The notes beneath the pieces were generated by a model. It was not told the origin of the DNA. It did no database searches and was given only the letters and a program-made list of their open reading frames with translations. This document shows positions 49,293 through 57,982 of a stretch of DNA of 64,000 nucleotides, piece after piece. The position numbers were made by a program, and so were the translations under genes. How positions within the stretch are numbered: the first letter of the stretch is position 1; each line of letters begins with the position of its first letter. The DNA is from Halorubrum persicum (GTDB taxonomy: Archaea > Halobacteriota > Halobacteria > Halobacteriales > Haloferacaceae): NCBI RefSeq assembly GCF_002727125.1, contig NZ_NHOA01000017.1, forward strand, positions 37,267-101,266, given 5' to 3'.

Positions 49293-50090
49293 TTATTCCC
49301 GGAGATGCGACGGCTCATACAGCCCTAGCCGAAGCGACGGATAGGCTGTATACTCTACACCGACAGCATCCAACTCCTCGATCAGGATTTCGGCCTCGCG
49401 CTCATCCCACGCAGGCGCCACCGCGTCCAGCACCCCCCGCTCAACGACCAGAACAACGTCATCAGCCGGTGGGTAATGCGAGTCCCGATCCGCTACGGTC
49501 TCATCCTCGCCGCACTCCCACTCATGGATACTCGCGTCCGGGAGGTTCACAACTACGGACAACTCGGTGTCCGCCTCGTCGACCTCATCCTCGTCGACGC
49601 TGTCCCGATCGAACACGATATCGCCGTACACGAACCGGGAATCCTCATCGTCATCGTCGAGGTCATCCTCGTCCTCAGGGGCCTCCTGGTTCTCAGTCTT
49701 CTCCTCACTGTCAGATTCGGTGGGTTTCTCTGCCGGCTCCGCAGGCTCAAACCCGTCACCGTCGGTCGGCTGCTCCGGCTCAACGGGCGGATCCTCCGGG
49801 ATCTCCTCCGGAACCTCTGGGTCTTCCTTGCTGCCCTCGTCGTTATCGTGGGGACTGACATCGTCACCATCCTCCGCGTCCTCGTCAGGTGTCTCACCAT
49901 CTACAGGCGGCGAACCATTCCCCGACGCAGCACCGGCGGCAGCTGCCGCAGCACCCGCCACTCCGCCCGTGATACCGGTCTGCACCGTCTCGTCCTCGTC
50001 ACCGTCCGTTTCCTCCTCTGGCTGTTCCTCGGGCTGTTCCTCGCCTCCACCGCCCGAACTGGACGGCGGACTGCCAACACGGTTACCCAT
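49293..50090 (-). CDS. Highly acidic low-complexity protein of the CARF/TGT cluster
   Basis: A 265-residue protein from ATG 50088-50090, which overlaps the stop of the TGT-like gene by 8 bases. Residues 15-175 are almost all Glu, Asp, Pro, Gly and Thr, with one Gly/Ala stretch (GITGGVAGAAAAAAGAASG) that could be a weak membrane segment. The last 90 residues are ordered, ending RGVLDAVAPAWDEREAEILI and SLRLGLYEPSHL. Function unknown; coupled translation implies a partner of the TGT-like enzyme. Confidence 0.6.
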   Translation of the reverse strand: MGNRVGSPPSSSGGGGEEQPEEQPEEETDGDEDETVQTGITGGVAGAAAAAAGAASGNGSPPVDGETPDEDAEDGDDVSPHDNDEGSKEDPEVPEEIPEDPPVEPEQPTDGDGFEPAEPAEKPTESDSEEKTENQEAPEDEDDLDDDDEDSRFVYGDIVFDRDSVDEDEVDEADTELSVVVNLPDASIHEWECGEDETVADRDSHYPPADDVVLVVERGVLDAVAPAWDEREAEILIEELDAVGVEYTAYPSLRLGLYEPSHLRE

Positions 50091-50886
50091 GAATACGAAC
50101 ATTGGATTGGCTTCCGAAATGGTCTAATCTGGTCTGTGCACTGCTGATGGCGGCGTACGCCCGCACCGCCCAGAAACGATACAGCTCACGACTGAACCGG
50201 CCTGACTCCGTCTGGCTGTTCTTCCGCCAGTGATCGACCCCGGTAGCAGCCACCACTTCAGGCGGGCATCGTCGGAGATGATCGGGGGACAGCTTCCCGA
50301 TTAACAAGACCCCGTCAGGACCGATGACCTCGATCAACCGGTGAACGTCCTCGAGAACCATATTGATGCTGTTGTACTGCGTCACATCGAACGCACAGTA
50401 CGACAAGCCGAGATCCTCGAACGTACGCCGGCACCGTTCAAAATGCCAGTGCTTCCACCCCTTCGCGATCGGGATCACCTGCGTCGGCAGGTCATCACGG
50501 GCCTCGATTCGGTTGAACACCTCACGAGTCCCGTCCATACAACGGTCGATCTCTTCCAACTGCTCAGCATCCGTCATCGTGTCCTCGTACACCCACCGGT
50601 CACTCGGGATGTAGTACGCTGGCTGTAACTTCTCAACCCGCTCCATCTCATCGTCCGGCGTCCGCCCGACCAGGTACTTGTCAGCCTCTACGTTCGCCAG
50701 GACCAGCTCCTGGTGAGGCCCCAGTAATGCGTCGAGCTCGTCGGGCCGCTTCTCCAGCCACACCGCGTTCGTGAACGTGGTCAGCAGGTACGGTGCGGCA
50801 TCGTGGCTCGAGAACAACCGCCGGTGTCGACTGTTGCGGGGTGAGAACTTGGGGATCGGTCCGTGAGGGAATCTCTCTTCCGACAT
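50083..50886 (-). CDS. TGT-like (tRNA-guanine transglycosylase fold) enzyme
   Basis: A 267-residue protein from ATG 50884-50886. The segments LVLANVEADKYLVGRTPDDE, QVIPIAKGWKHWHFERCRRT, GLSYCAFDVTQYNSINMVLE and GVLLIGKLSPDHLRRCPPEV, then GVDHWRKNS follow a TGT/DpdA TIM barrel. It is shorter than tRNA-modifying TGTs and lacks the zinc site and PUA domain. Shortened TGTs (TgtA5, DpdA) occur in defence islands and phages, where some modify DNA. It is divergent from a CARF regulator by about 200 bases and coupled to an acidic protein. Confidence 0.6.
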   Translation of the reverse strand: MSEERFPHGPIPKFSPRNSRHRRLFSSHDAAPYLLTTFTNAVWLEKRPDELDALLGPHQELVLANVEADKYLVGRTPDDEMERVEKLQPAYYIPSDRWVYEDTMTDAEQLEEIDRCMDGTREVFNRIEARDDLPTQVIPIAKGWKHWHFERCRRTFEDLGLSYCAFDVTQYNSINMVLEDVHRLIEVIGPDGVLLIGKLSPDHLRRCPPEVVAATGVDHWRKNSQTESGRFSRELYRFWAVRAYAAISSAQTRLDHFGSQSNVRIHG

Positions 50887-51091
50887 GCGCTGTTGTGGTG
50901 GTGCTGTTGTGCTTCCGGGGCACCTAACCAATACTTTCTCGCACGGCAACTTAATGCTACCGACTAATAGGGTCCGGAAGTGGGGTAGTGTGTGAATATT
51001 ATTCTTCAAACGGACTCTGTCGGAGAGACAACAAAACCGAGGCCGTGGAACTACGAAGCATTTTTTGTGAACACTCCGAGAGTGGTGACTG

Positions 51092-51976
51092 ATGACTGAC
51101 CGCATTCATTTCATCCCGGTCGGGTTTGACTTTCACCGGCTTATCTACCCAATCTCAAAAGGCGACCTACCTGCGGACCGCGTTGTCCTGATAGACACGG
51201 ATACTGATGACGTTGACAGCCGGGCTGGAGACCTTGCCGGGAATATGGTGCAACGACTGGAGGAATCGTTCGAACTCATCGACGTCGACGTCGACCACGA
51301 GCAAATCGAGTACGAGCAGCTGTACAGTTACGAAAACCTGTACCCACGCGCCTACGATTACCTCTGGACGGAGCTGCAGAAGGGAAACGAAGTGTACGTG
51401 AACATTTCTTCGATGCCGCGGACAGTGGCGTTCGCGTTCGCCACTGCGGCCGACTCGATCATTGCCGAAAAAGACCCAAAATACCGCGACCAGGTTCATA
51501 CGTACTACGCCGCACCGGATGAATACCTGGTCTTGGACATGATCGAGGCGATCGACAATCAGATCGAGTTCTTGGAGAAACTGGAGGACATTCGGATGCC
51601 GGAACGTCTCCACGAGCTCAAGGAGATCCGCGAAAAGATCGACCGTGTGGGCGTAACAGAGGGTGTTCGTGAGATCGAAGACGGCGACATGTACGTTGAG
51701 TTCCCAGCATCACCTGGGCGCGAGCTGCAGGATTTTGAAGAATCTATCTTGGAATTCCTGTACCGAGAAGGGGCGATGGAGTCCACATCACAGCTTGCAG
51801 AGCAGCTGGCGGCCGACCTCGGTGAGGAGTACAATGACTCGTTTCGCAGCCGCGTTCAGTACAATGCGTCAAATCTCGATGAGCGCGGGTACTTAGATCG
51901 CGACGAAAAGGGAAATCGGCACGAAACGTCCCTTTCAACGATGGGGATGATGTGGGTCAAAACCCATAGGGACTGA
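51092..51976 (+). CDS. CARF-domain winged-helix regulator (HFX_2341/DUF6293-like)
   Basis: A 294-residue protein starting MTDRIHFIPVGFDFHRLIYP. The N-terminal Rossmann-like CARF domain (1-140) has RVVLIDTDTDDVDSRAGDLA and YVNISSMPRTVAFAFATAAD, the ligand loop. A helical linker and a C-terminal winged helix follow: ILEFLYREGAMESTSQLAEQ to RVQYNASNLDERGYLDRDEK. CARF domains bind cyclic oligonucleotides made during type III CRISPR or related responses. No CRISPR genes are in the window. It probably controls the divergent TGT-like operon. Confidence 0.75.
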   Translation: MTDRIHFIPVGFDFHRLIYPISKGDLPADRVVLIDTDTDDVDSRAGDLAGNMVQRLEESFELIDVDVDHEQIEYEQLYSYENLYPRAYDYLWTELQKGNEVYVNISSMPRTVAFAFATAADSIIAEKDPKYRDQVHTYYAAPDEYLVLDMIEAIDNQIEFLEKLEDIRMPERLHELKEIREKIDRVGVTEGVREIEDGDMYVEFPASPGRELQDFEESILEFLYREGAMESTSQLAEQLAADLGEEYNDSFRSRVQYNASNLDERGYLDRDEKGNRHETSLSTMGMMWVKTHRD

Positions 51977-52012
51977 CCGACACTTTCTGGAAGGTTTCAC
52001 CGGAGCACTCGC

Positions 52013-52043
52013 GCGTCCACACCCCTCTGGGGGCCGATAAACT
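52013..52043 (-). promoter_or_regulatory. T-tract/hairpin leader element without a following gene
   Basis: AGTTTATCGGCCCCC with loop CAGAGGGGTGTG on the minus strand, but only the end of the plus-strand CARF gene follows. Its gene appears to have been replaced when the CARF/TGT block arrived. Confidence 0.6.
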
Positions 52044-52205
52044 TCCTCGGGTCGCACACGCGCTCCCTCGGCTTGTAGGATAACTGTTGGACCGGTGCGT
52101 GAGGTCGTGGCTGCGCGCGCAGCGAAGCGAGCACGGAGCGGAGGGTGGGGCGGCGGGGTCAGGGTCGGTCCGGCACACACCAAAAAAGAAGGGCGACGCG
52201 CTCGC

Positions 52206-53072
52206 CTACTCTTCCCACCACCGGCCGCGCTCTGGGAATTCGATCCTGCTCCAGCCCGTGATGGCGATGCTGCACCGCCCCTGGTACCAGTTCTTCTTGA
52301 CGGCCCGGAACCGGACCGTCTCACCTTCGCTCACGACCGTCTTCCGAGAGGCCTCCCAGATGGTGAACTTGATCTTCCCGCTATCGTCCTCGATCAACCC
52401 GACCTGAGAAATCGACGTGTCACACGGATCCCAGAGTTGCGTGATTTCACCCTCGACCGTCACCTCACCTACCGGGACGTCCGGCACGTCCGCGATGGGC
52501 ACGATCGCCCCCGGCGCCGCCTTCAACTCCTCGAGGGTCTCCAGCACCGCCTTCGTGACGTCCCGCCCGCGCTGCACCTTCTCAGCCAGCTGCTTCGCGA
52601 CGACCGCTCTCGACCAGCCGCCCTGCACTTCGTCGCTGATCCGCATCGCCTGCTCGTTGACCGCCGCGAGTTCGTCTTGCGTCAGCTTCTCCCGGGGATC
52701 CGTTCGCTCCGCCGGCGCCGGCTCGTCACGACCACACTGCTCGCTGACGACCTCTCGCGTGCGCTGCTCACGACCGTCCTGCGTTCCCAGCTCGGCCTGG
52801 GCACTGATGCGCTCCAGTTCGGCTTCCCGCGCCCGAATGCGCTCTTCCTGTTCGAGGGTGACACCGTGAATCCGATCCTGGCTCGTGTCCGCGATCCCGT
52901 CCGGGTGGTTTGCATCCACCTTCGCCTGCGTCTCCTGCTCGACCGCCGCCTCGAACTCCGGCGTCTCGTCGACGACCGGGAAGCCGTCTTCATCGACCGC
53001 CTGACCGCCCGCTTTCTCGAATGCCTGTTCATCGACCGAAACGACCTTGCTACTAGAGCTGTTACTTGACAT
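52206..53072 (-). CDS. OB-fold single-stranded DNA-binding protein (RPA-like)
   Basis: A 288-residue protein. The first 180 residues are acidic and helical. The C-terminal OB fold has VTVEGEITQLWDPCDTSISQ, VGLIEDDSGKIKFTIWEASR, and VVSEGETVRFRAVKKNWYQG ending SIAITGWSRIEFPERG. This is the usual strand order of archaeal RPA/SSB proteins. It should coat single-stranded DNA in replication or transfer. The first start, MSSNSSSSKVVSVDEQ, follows a hairpin (CGCGATG, GCATCGCG arms near 53117-53137) resembling but not matching the leader family. Confidence 0.8.
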   Translation of the reverse strand: MSSNSSSSKVVSVDEQAFEKAGGQAVDEDGFPVVDETPEFEAAVEQETQAKVDANHPDGIADTSQDRIHGVTLEQEERIRAREAELERISAQAELGTQDGREQRTREVVSEQCGRDEPAPAERTDPREKLTQDELAAVNEQAMRISDEVQGGWSRAVVAKQLAEKVQRGRDVTKAVLETLEELKAAPGAIVPIADVPDVPVGEVTVEGEITQLWDPCDTSISQVGLIEDDSGKIKFTIWEASRKTVVSEGETVRFRAVKKNWYQGRCSIAITGWSRIEFPERGRWWEE

Positions 53073-53574
53073 TGGAACTTCACCAAGTTCCGAAGGCGCT
53101 CACGCGCCGACTCCGCGATGCTGCTACATCGCGGTTTTCCGACGACACCGACCGACAGACCCATCTGCGCGCTCTCGCTCGCGCCTTCGCGAGCGCCCTA
53201 CCGGGCGCGAGCGAGAGCGCGCCTGCATGAGGTGGCCCCAACCAGCACCGCGCGCCGACCCGCCCGGAGCGAGCGGCCAGCGCATTCCCCGTTCGCCGCG
53301 ACGCAACCACGTCCGTCGCGGTCGGCTTCGCCGAGGTCCGCAGGACCCGAACGGGTGAAGCGCTGGCGTCGAGGGCACATTTACTTTAGCCCGGAACGGG
53401 CGCGGGCGGTGCGGAGAGCGTCCGCACGCCCGGAATGGTCGGTCGCGAGCGACGCGGAGGGCGGCAGCGGCGAGCGGGGCGGGCCGTTGAACACGAGAAT
53501 GTGAATCAAGCAGACAGCACGGACGATGAGAGATTCAATCTGTTTGAGGAATGGTTGACAATATATCGATAGCG
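53073..53574. repeat. GC-rich gene-free stretch with a 17-base inverted repeat
   Basis: GCGCTCTCGCTCGCGCC (53169-53185) and GGCGCGAGCGAGAGCGC (53204-53220) form a perfect inverted repeat with an 18-base loop. The rest is GC-rich with GAGCG/CGCTC runs that keep several frames open by composition alone. I see no gene. Confidence 0.6.
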
Positions 53575-54822
53575 TCAATCGAATTCCTGCCAACGGGTCA
53601 CAAAGAGCGCGCCTACAAAGAATATCACTGCCAAACCGAGGAGGAGACCGAACGTGCCTGCCACCCCAGCAGTCGAGTCCAAAATCAGCAGCTGTCGGAG
53701 GCTGCGATGATAATGTGTCACGGGACTGAATTCGGCAACCTGCTGAAGCTTCGTTGGCATAAGATCCAGTTCCCAAAAGATGCCTGAAATGAACATAAGT
53801 GGGAGCGCAATCGCCCCGCCAAGACTGATCGCCGAGCCCGAGTCACGGATAATTCCACCGATCATCATCCCGAGGGCGGTGAATGCAATCGCCCCGAGGA
53901 CGATCAACGCAATCGACAACGGTCCCGGCACGACCCGAACCCCGAAAACGGCCCAGGCTACGACAAGCATCACGCCCGTAATCCCTACGGCCAGAATCGA
54001 TTGCTGGATTACGTTCGCCAGAATCCACTCGTGCTTCCGTAACGGCGTTGCGGCGAGTCGTTTTAGTGTCCCGTCCCGTTTGAACGACGCGACGGCCGAC
54101 GGGACAGTCATCACCCCATTAATGAGAATCATGGCGACGATGAACGCTGGCAGAAAGTACCCCACTGCACTGATTCCCTCCGCCCCTCGTTCCTCAGTCT
54201 GAATCCTCGTTGTCGGTTCCTCGACACCGATTGAGCGGTCGTTGAATGTCCCAACGACGCTATCAAGAATGCTTTCGACGGCGCCAGCAGCGTCATCATC
54301 AGGTGTCAACAAAAGGGTCACTTCAACCGAGCCCGAGTCCCCGGACCCGGCCTGTGCAGTCATATTTGCTTGCAGCTGGTCGAGTGCCGTTTGCTGGTCG
54401 TCAGTCAAGTTGCCCCTGGTACGTGTAATCGTATCTCGAATTACGGCCATACGGACCCGTCCGCTTTGAGCCCGGACCCGGTCGGCAAATCCGTTCGGGA
54501 TAACGAGCACGCGCTGATGGCCGGTCGCTTCCGCTATTTGGTCAGCGTTGGAGAGATCCTGATCCGAATCAATGTGCGCAACGTTGAGGGGCTCCGCACG
54601 CTCGAGCGCATCCACGAATGTCGCCGACAGTGGCGTCGGAGCTCCAGTTTCGTTGACATCGTTGTTCTGGACGCCGAGGTCGAACTCGGCCGCGCCACCC
54701 GCGAAGACCGTGCTAAAGATGAGCAGCAAGATTAGCGGAAAGACCAACGCGAAAAAGACTGCCTCCCGATTCCGGAACCAATCACGGAGCAGCGTCGTCG
54801 TGAGACTCGCCAATCGTTTCAT
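53575..54822 (-). CDS. ABC-2 type exporter permease
   Basis: A 415-residue membrane protein. One helix near 22-42 (AVFFALVFPLILLLIFSTVF), a large outer loop (45-215), then five helices from FLPAFIVAMILINGVMTVPS to FGLLLGLAVIFFVGALFVTR. TLKRLAATPLRKHEWILANV is the cytoplasmic coupling segment. Its start overlaps the stop of the ATPase gene (54819-54822), so the two form one exporter. Substrate unknown; drugs or lipids are typical for the family. Confidence 0.88.
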   Translation of the reverse strand: MKRLASLTTTLLRDWFRNREAVFFALVFPLILLLIFSTVFAGGAAEFDLGVQNNDVNETGAPTPLSATFVDALERAEPLNVAHIDSDQDLSNADQIAEATGHQRVLVIPNGFADRVRAQSGRVRMAVIRDTITRTRGNLTDDQQTALDQLQANMTAQAGSGDSGSVEVTLLLTPDDDAAGAVESILDSVVGTFNDRSIGVEEPTTRIQTEERGAEGISAVGYFLPAFIVAMILINGVMTVPSAVASFKRDGTLKRLAATPLRKHEWILANVIQQSILAVGITGVMLVVAWAVFGVRVVPGPLSIALIVLGAIAFTALGMMIGGIIRDSGSAISLGGAIALPLMFISGIFWELDLMPTKLQQVAEFSPVTHYHRSLRQLLILDSTAGVAGTFGLLLGLAVIFFVGALFVTRWQEFD

Positions 54823-55775
54823 CGTCGATTCCCCGCTGTATCGAGGGTACTCCCTGCGACTTCGAGGAAGACGTCTTCCATCCCCGCGCTCACCAGTTCG
54901 ATCGAGTAGTTGGGGTCGATTCCGTGAAGATCGCTGAAGGTCTTTTGGGCGGTTTGCTGGTCGTCGAAGATACCAACCATTTCCTGACTGTCCGGTTGAT
55001 GCGTTTCCCGAGCCCGCTGGCGAAGGGTCGTCATGATCTGGTCATCGCCGTCGGCGGTGGATTTGGGGAGAGTGACGTTGATTTTGACAGTCCCTGCATA
55101 CCGTTCGACCAGCGCTGCAACTGTGTCGATAGCCCTGATGCCACCATCGACCATGAGTGCGACGCGGTCAGCGAGGGCCTCAATTTCGTCCATATAGTGA
55201 GTTGTCAACACGACGGTCGTCCCCAGAGCGGGCAGCTGGTCGATCTGTTGCCAGGTGCCACGTCTGGCGGCTGGGTCAAGGCCTGTAGTCGGCTCATCTA
55301 AAAAGAGGACGTCGGGATCGCTCACCAGCGCCATCGCGATGCCCGTGCGGCGCTGAAATCCCCCCGAAAGCGACCCAAAAGCCGTGTCCGCGTAGTCATC
55401 AAGATCCAATCGATCGAGGACCGTCTCAACTGCTAGGGGATCGGAGTAGAGATCACGCATCAGAGCGATATTTTCGCGGACGGATAGTCGCTCGAAGGTA
55501 TGGAATGATTGTGGGACAACTCCAATCCGGTCTTTGACAGCGTAGAGGTCGTCTTGGATATCGTAGCCGAGGACGGTTGCCGCACCAGCTGTGGGTGTGC
55601 GAAGACCTTGGAGAAGTTCGACTAGCGTCGTCTTGCCAGCGCCGTTTGGACCGAGCAGACCAAAGATCTCGTCGGTGTGGATTTCGAACGAAACGTCGTC
55701 GACGGCGGTGGTCGATCCGTATTTTTTCTGGAGGTTAGAGACCTGAACAACGGAATGTGGAGTGTCTCCCGCCAT
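54819..55775 (-). CDS. ABC-2 type exporter ATPase
   Basis: A 318-residue protein. Walker A is GPNGAGKTT near 42, Q-loop VPQSFHTFE, signature LSGGFQRRTGIAMAL, Walker B VLFLDEPTTGLDP and H-loop LTTHYMDEIEALAD: all complete. The C-terminal 100 residues (DDQIMTTLRQRARETHQPDS to AGMEDVFLEVAG) are the usual DrrA-type extension. It powers the permease encoded just downstream. Confidence 0.92.
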   Translation of the reverse strand: MAGDTPHSVVQVSNLQKKYGSTTAVDDVSFEIHTDEIFGLLGPNGAGKTTLVELLQGLRTPTAGAATVLGYDIQDDLYAVKDRIGVVPQSFHTFERLSVRENIALMRDLYSDPLAVETVLDRLDLDDYADTAFGSLSGGFQRRTGIAMALVSDPDVLFLDEPTTGLDPAARRGTWQQIDQLPALGTTVVLTTHYMDEIEALADRVALMVDGGIRAIDTVAALVERYAGTVKINVTLPKSTADGDDQIMTTLRQRARETHQPDSQEMVGIFDDQQTAQKTFSDLHGIDPNYSIELVSAGMEDVFLEVAGSTLDTAGNRR

Positions 55776-56183
55776 CTGAGTGTCATGTGCCTTCTAAGAC
55801 GAACAAAAAGAACGTTTCCCTCAAACCAGTCGCACCCTCATATGCAGGAGCCCCACAGTATGTGGACAGATGGAATAGGCGTCCAATACTACTCAATAGA
55901 GTGTCAGTTCAAGGCTAGATACCGGTGGTCGGCGCGGACCAGTACGTACACACCTATCCAGCCGGCCGCGACACTCGGCGACCCAGCTACCCTGGCGGAC
56001 TCAGAAAGGGCGCGGCCGTCTCGGTCGCCCCCCGACCCCGCAAGCACCGCAGGTACGAGGCGCGTAGCGGCGTCCTCGTGAGCGGAGCGAACGAGGGCCA
56101 GCGAGACGCAGTCTCGCGCGGTCGCGGGACGTCGAGCGGCCGAGGGCTTTCGAGAACACTCCCTGTCTCCGCAACGAACGTCG
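55776..56183. other. Gene-free 400-base stretch after the ABC operon
   Basis: The left half is AT-richer and holds the ABC promoter region. From 56020 the sequence is GC-rich with GAGCG-type runs like those at 53.1-53.5 kb. No convincing frame, repeat or RNA was found. Confidence 0.4.
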
Positions 56184-56444
56184 TTATTCGTTGACGCACT
56201 CGGACTCATCCTCGACGATGACGTCGACACCGTCCGGTGAGACCTCGAGTGGAATCCCTTCGATAGTAAACTGGACGGCGATGTCCCCATCGGATGAGGC
56301 AAGCAACTGTTCGAGCGCATCGACGTCCACGTAATCGTGGAGTTGATAGCCGTCGTCTTCGAGCCCGCATGTCTCCAGTGTCTCGATGATCTCGACGACG
56401 AGGTCATTCGGTCCGCCCGAACTGTCCGCTGGAGGGGTATGCAT
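56184..56444 (-). CDS. HalOD1-domain protein
   Basis: An 86-residue protein. LVVEIIETLETCGLEDDGYQ, then LHDYVDVDALEQLLASSD and VQFTIEGIPLEVSPDGVDVI give the alpha-beta pattern of haloarchaeal output domain 1. Such small stand-alone HalOD1 proteins are common in the class; biochemical role unknown, perhaps regulation. It diverges from a winged-helix gene. Confidence 0.78.
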   Translation of the reverse strand: MHTPPADSSGGPNDLVVEIIETLETCGLEDDGYQLHDYVDVDALEQLLASSDGDIAVQFTIEGIPLEVSPDGVDVIVEDESECVNE

Positions 56445-56565
56445 CTGAACACTCGGGGCTTTGGGTGACAGACGTTTAAAACGTTAGGAGTCAACTACAG
56501 AAGCTTATCGCTTCTTCATTTGACTTAGCGCGTTCGGGATAGCGTCGGCGCAACCACAAGCGATT

Positions 56566-56826
56566 ATGCGCTTTGACGCCGACTGGATGTCTCGCGCCGA
56601 TGACCGCATTCTAGAGCATCTCTCCGAAGCCGGCCCCGATACCCCAAAGGAGATGGCGGACAGCGATCGGGTTCGCTTTTCCCGCCAACACATCAATGCC
56701 CGCTGCAAAACACTGGTCGAATACGGACTCCTCGTCCATCTCGGCAACGGCGTTTACGATATCACGCGAACGGGAGAGCAGTATCTCGCCGGCGACCTCG
56801 ACGCTCGTGACCTCGATTCCGAATAG
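56566..56826 (+). CDS. PhiH1-repressor-like winged-helix protein
   Basis: An 86-residue protein. MRFDADWMSRADDRILEHLS, then PKEMADSDRVRFSRQHINAR and KTLVEYGLLVHLGNGVYDIT are typical of the small phiH1-type repressors of haloarchaea. It probably binds a nearby operator; none stands out. Its stop is 3 bases from that of the PIN gene (convergent). Confidence 0.8.
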   Translation: MRFDADWMSRADDRILEHLSEAGPDTPKEMADSDRVRFSRQHINARCKTLVEYGLLVHLGNGVYDITRTGEQYLAGDLDARDLDSE

Positions 56827-56828
56827 CG

Positions 56829-57338
56829 TCAGCTGTCACCGGCAATTAGATCCTCGATGAACCGAAACCCGTTCACGTACGTCACCGAGTCCCCGTACCC
56901 CTCACTCGCGAGGACGGTTTCGGCCCCCTCGCCGGCAGCGATGTCGGTCGTGTAGATGTAGACCTCGGTCGTCGTCCCCGCGCTGAGGTGTTGGGCAGCG
57001 AGGGCGGCGAGGGCAGCGTCGGCGCGTTCGACCTCGTCGGCGGGTCGATCGTCGGCGTTCGCGATGTACCGCTGGACGCCATCCATCACCCGCGAGACGA
57101 CCGGGTCCGAGAACTCCAACGGTGTCGCAACCGTCACCCAGCCCTCGTCGATCGCGGTGTCGATGGGTGGCGCCTCGACGTCGGGTTCGTCGACGGTCAG
57201 CTCCTCGTACACCCGTTCGGGCAGGACGAAGGTGACGTCGTTTCGGCGAGCGAACCGCCGAACGGCCTGGTACCGGCTGTTCGAGGGCTGTCCCATCGCA
57301 ACGAACAGGCCAGTGTCGGCGATGTGGAGCCGGCTCAC
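56829..57338 (-). CDS. PIN-domain ribonuclease toxin
   Basis: A 169-residue protein. The GTG start at 57336-57338 overlaps the antitoxin stop. PIN acids: IADTGLFVAMG (D), VYEELTVDE (E), ERADAALAALAAQ (D) and YTTDIAAGEG (D). These place it in the PIN/VapC superfamily of RNA-cleaving toxins. It follows a winged-helix gene in a two-gene operon common in haloarchaea. Confidence 0.78.
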   Translation of the reverse strand: MSRLHIADTGLFVAMGQPSNSRYQAVRRFARRNDVTFVLPERVYEELTVDEPDVEAPPIDTAIDEGWVTVATPLEFSDPVVSRVMDGVQRYIANADDRPADEVERADAALAALAAQHLSAGTTTEVYIYTTDIAAGEGAETVLASEGYGDSVTYVNGFRFIEDLIAGDS

Positions 57339-57934
57339 GCGTCGTCAGCGCCGTCGCCGTCGTCGATATCCAGCTCGTCGAGTCCCGTCCCTGACTCCTC
57401 GATGTCGTAGTGCTCGTGGACGACGGGCCGGAGCGCCTGGAGGATCATCTCCGCAGCCAGCGGCGAGATGTCGAGGTCCTCGGCCATCAGCCGGTGGGTT
57501 ACTTCCCCACGCTCCCGAGCGACGGCGTAGGTGAGCGCCGTCGCGAGGCCGGCGACGCCGTGGCGGTCGATGTACGTGTCGATGTCGGCGTCCGTCTCGC
57601 GGCGGCCGACGGCGTCGATGAGCGCCGGCGTGATCGTGTATTCGCGGTCGCCGGCGGCCGTCGTCACGGTCAGGTCAATCTCCCGGGCGGCGTACCGGCG
57701 TGGCTGCTCGTCGTCGGTGACGTCGACGACGCCGGCGTCGACGAGCCGGTTGACGTAGCTGTAGGCCGTCCCCTGGGCGAGTTCGAGGTCGTCCATCACG
57801 TCCTGGACGGTCGCCTCCCCCTCCCGAGCAAGGTACGCGTACAGCTGGGCGAGCTGTGGCTCCTCGAGGAGATCGGCGACCGAGAGGAAGTCCTGGACGA
57901 TGTCGCCGTCGGCGCGGTTTGAGGTGCGTGACAC
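57335..57934 (-). CDS. Winged-helix antitoxin of the PIN toxin
   Basis: A 199-residue protein with a GTG start at 57932-57934. The winged helix is QLAQLYAYLAREGEATVQDV to DDLELAQGTAYSYVNRLVDA followed by GVVDVTDDEQPRRYAAREID. The C-terminal half is helical (HGVAGLATALTYAVARERGE) and acidic at the end, probably wrapping the toxin. GTAAATTG about 27 bases upstream fits a leaderless promoter. Confidence 0.75.
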   Translation of the reverse strand: MSRTSNRADGDIVQDFLSVADLLEEPQLAQLYAYLAREGEATVQDVMDDLELAQGTAYSYVNRLVDAGVVDVTDDEQPRRYAAREIDLTVTTAAGDREYTITPALIDAVGRRETDADIDTYIDRHGVAGLATALTYAVARERGEVTHRLMAEDLDISPLAAEMILQALRPVVHEHYDIEESGTGLDELDIDDGDGADDA

Positions 57935-57982
57935 GGGCGTTCTTGATTACAATTTACAGCGAAACAGTAAAGAGTGTTTGGG

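Noticed and set aside
53080..53504. Several overlapping open frames of 60-130 codons
   Set aside because: They arise from a GC-rich stretch with few stops on any strand, are Arg-rich and lack start signals.
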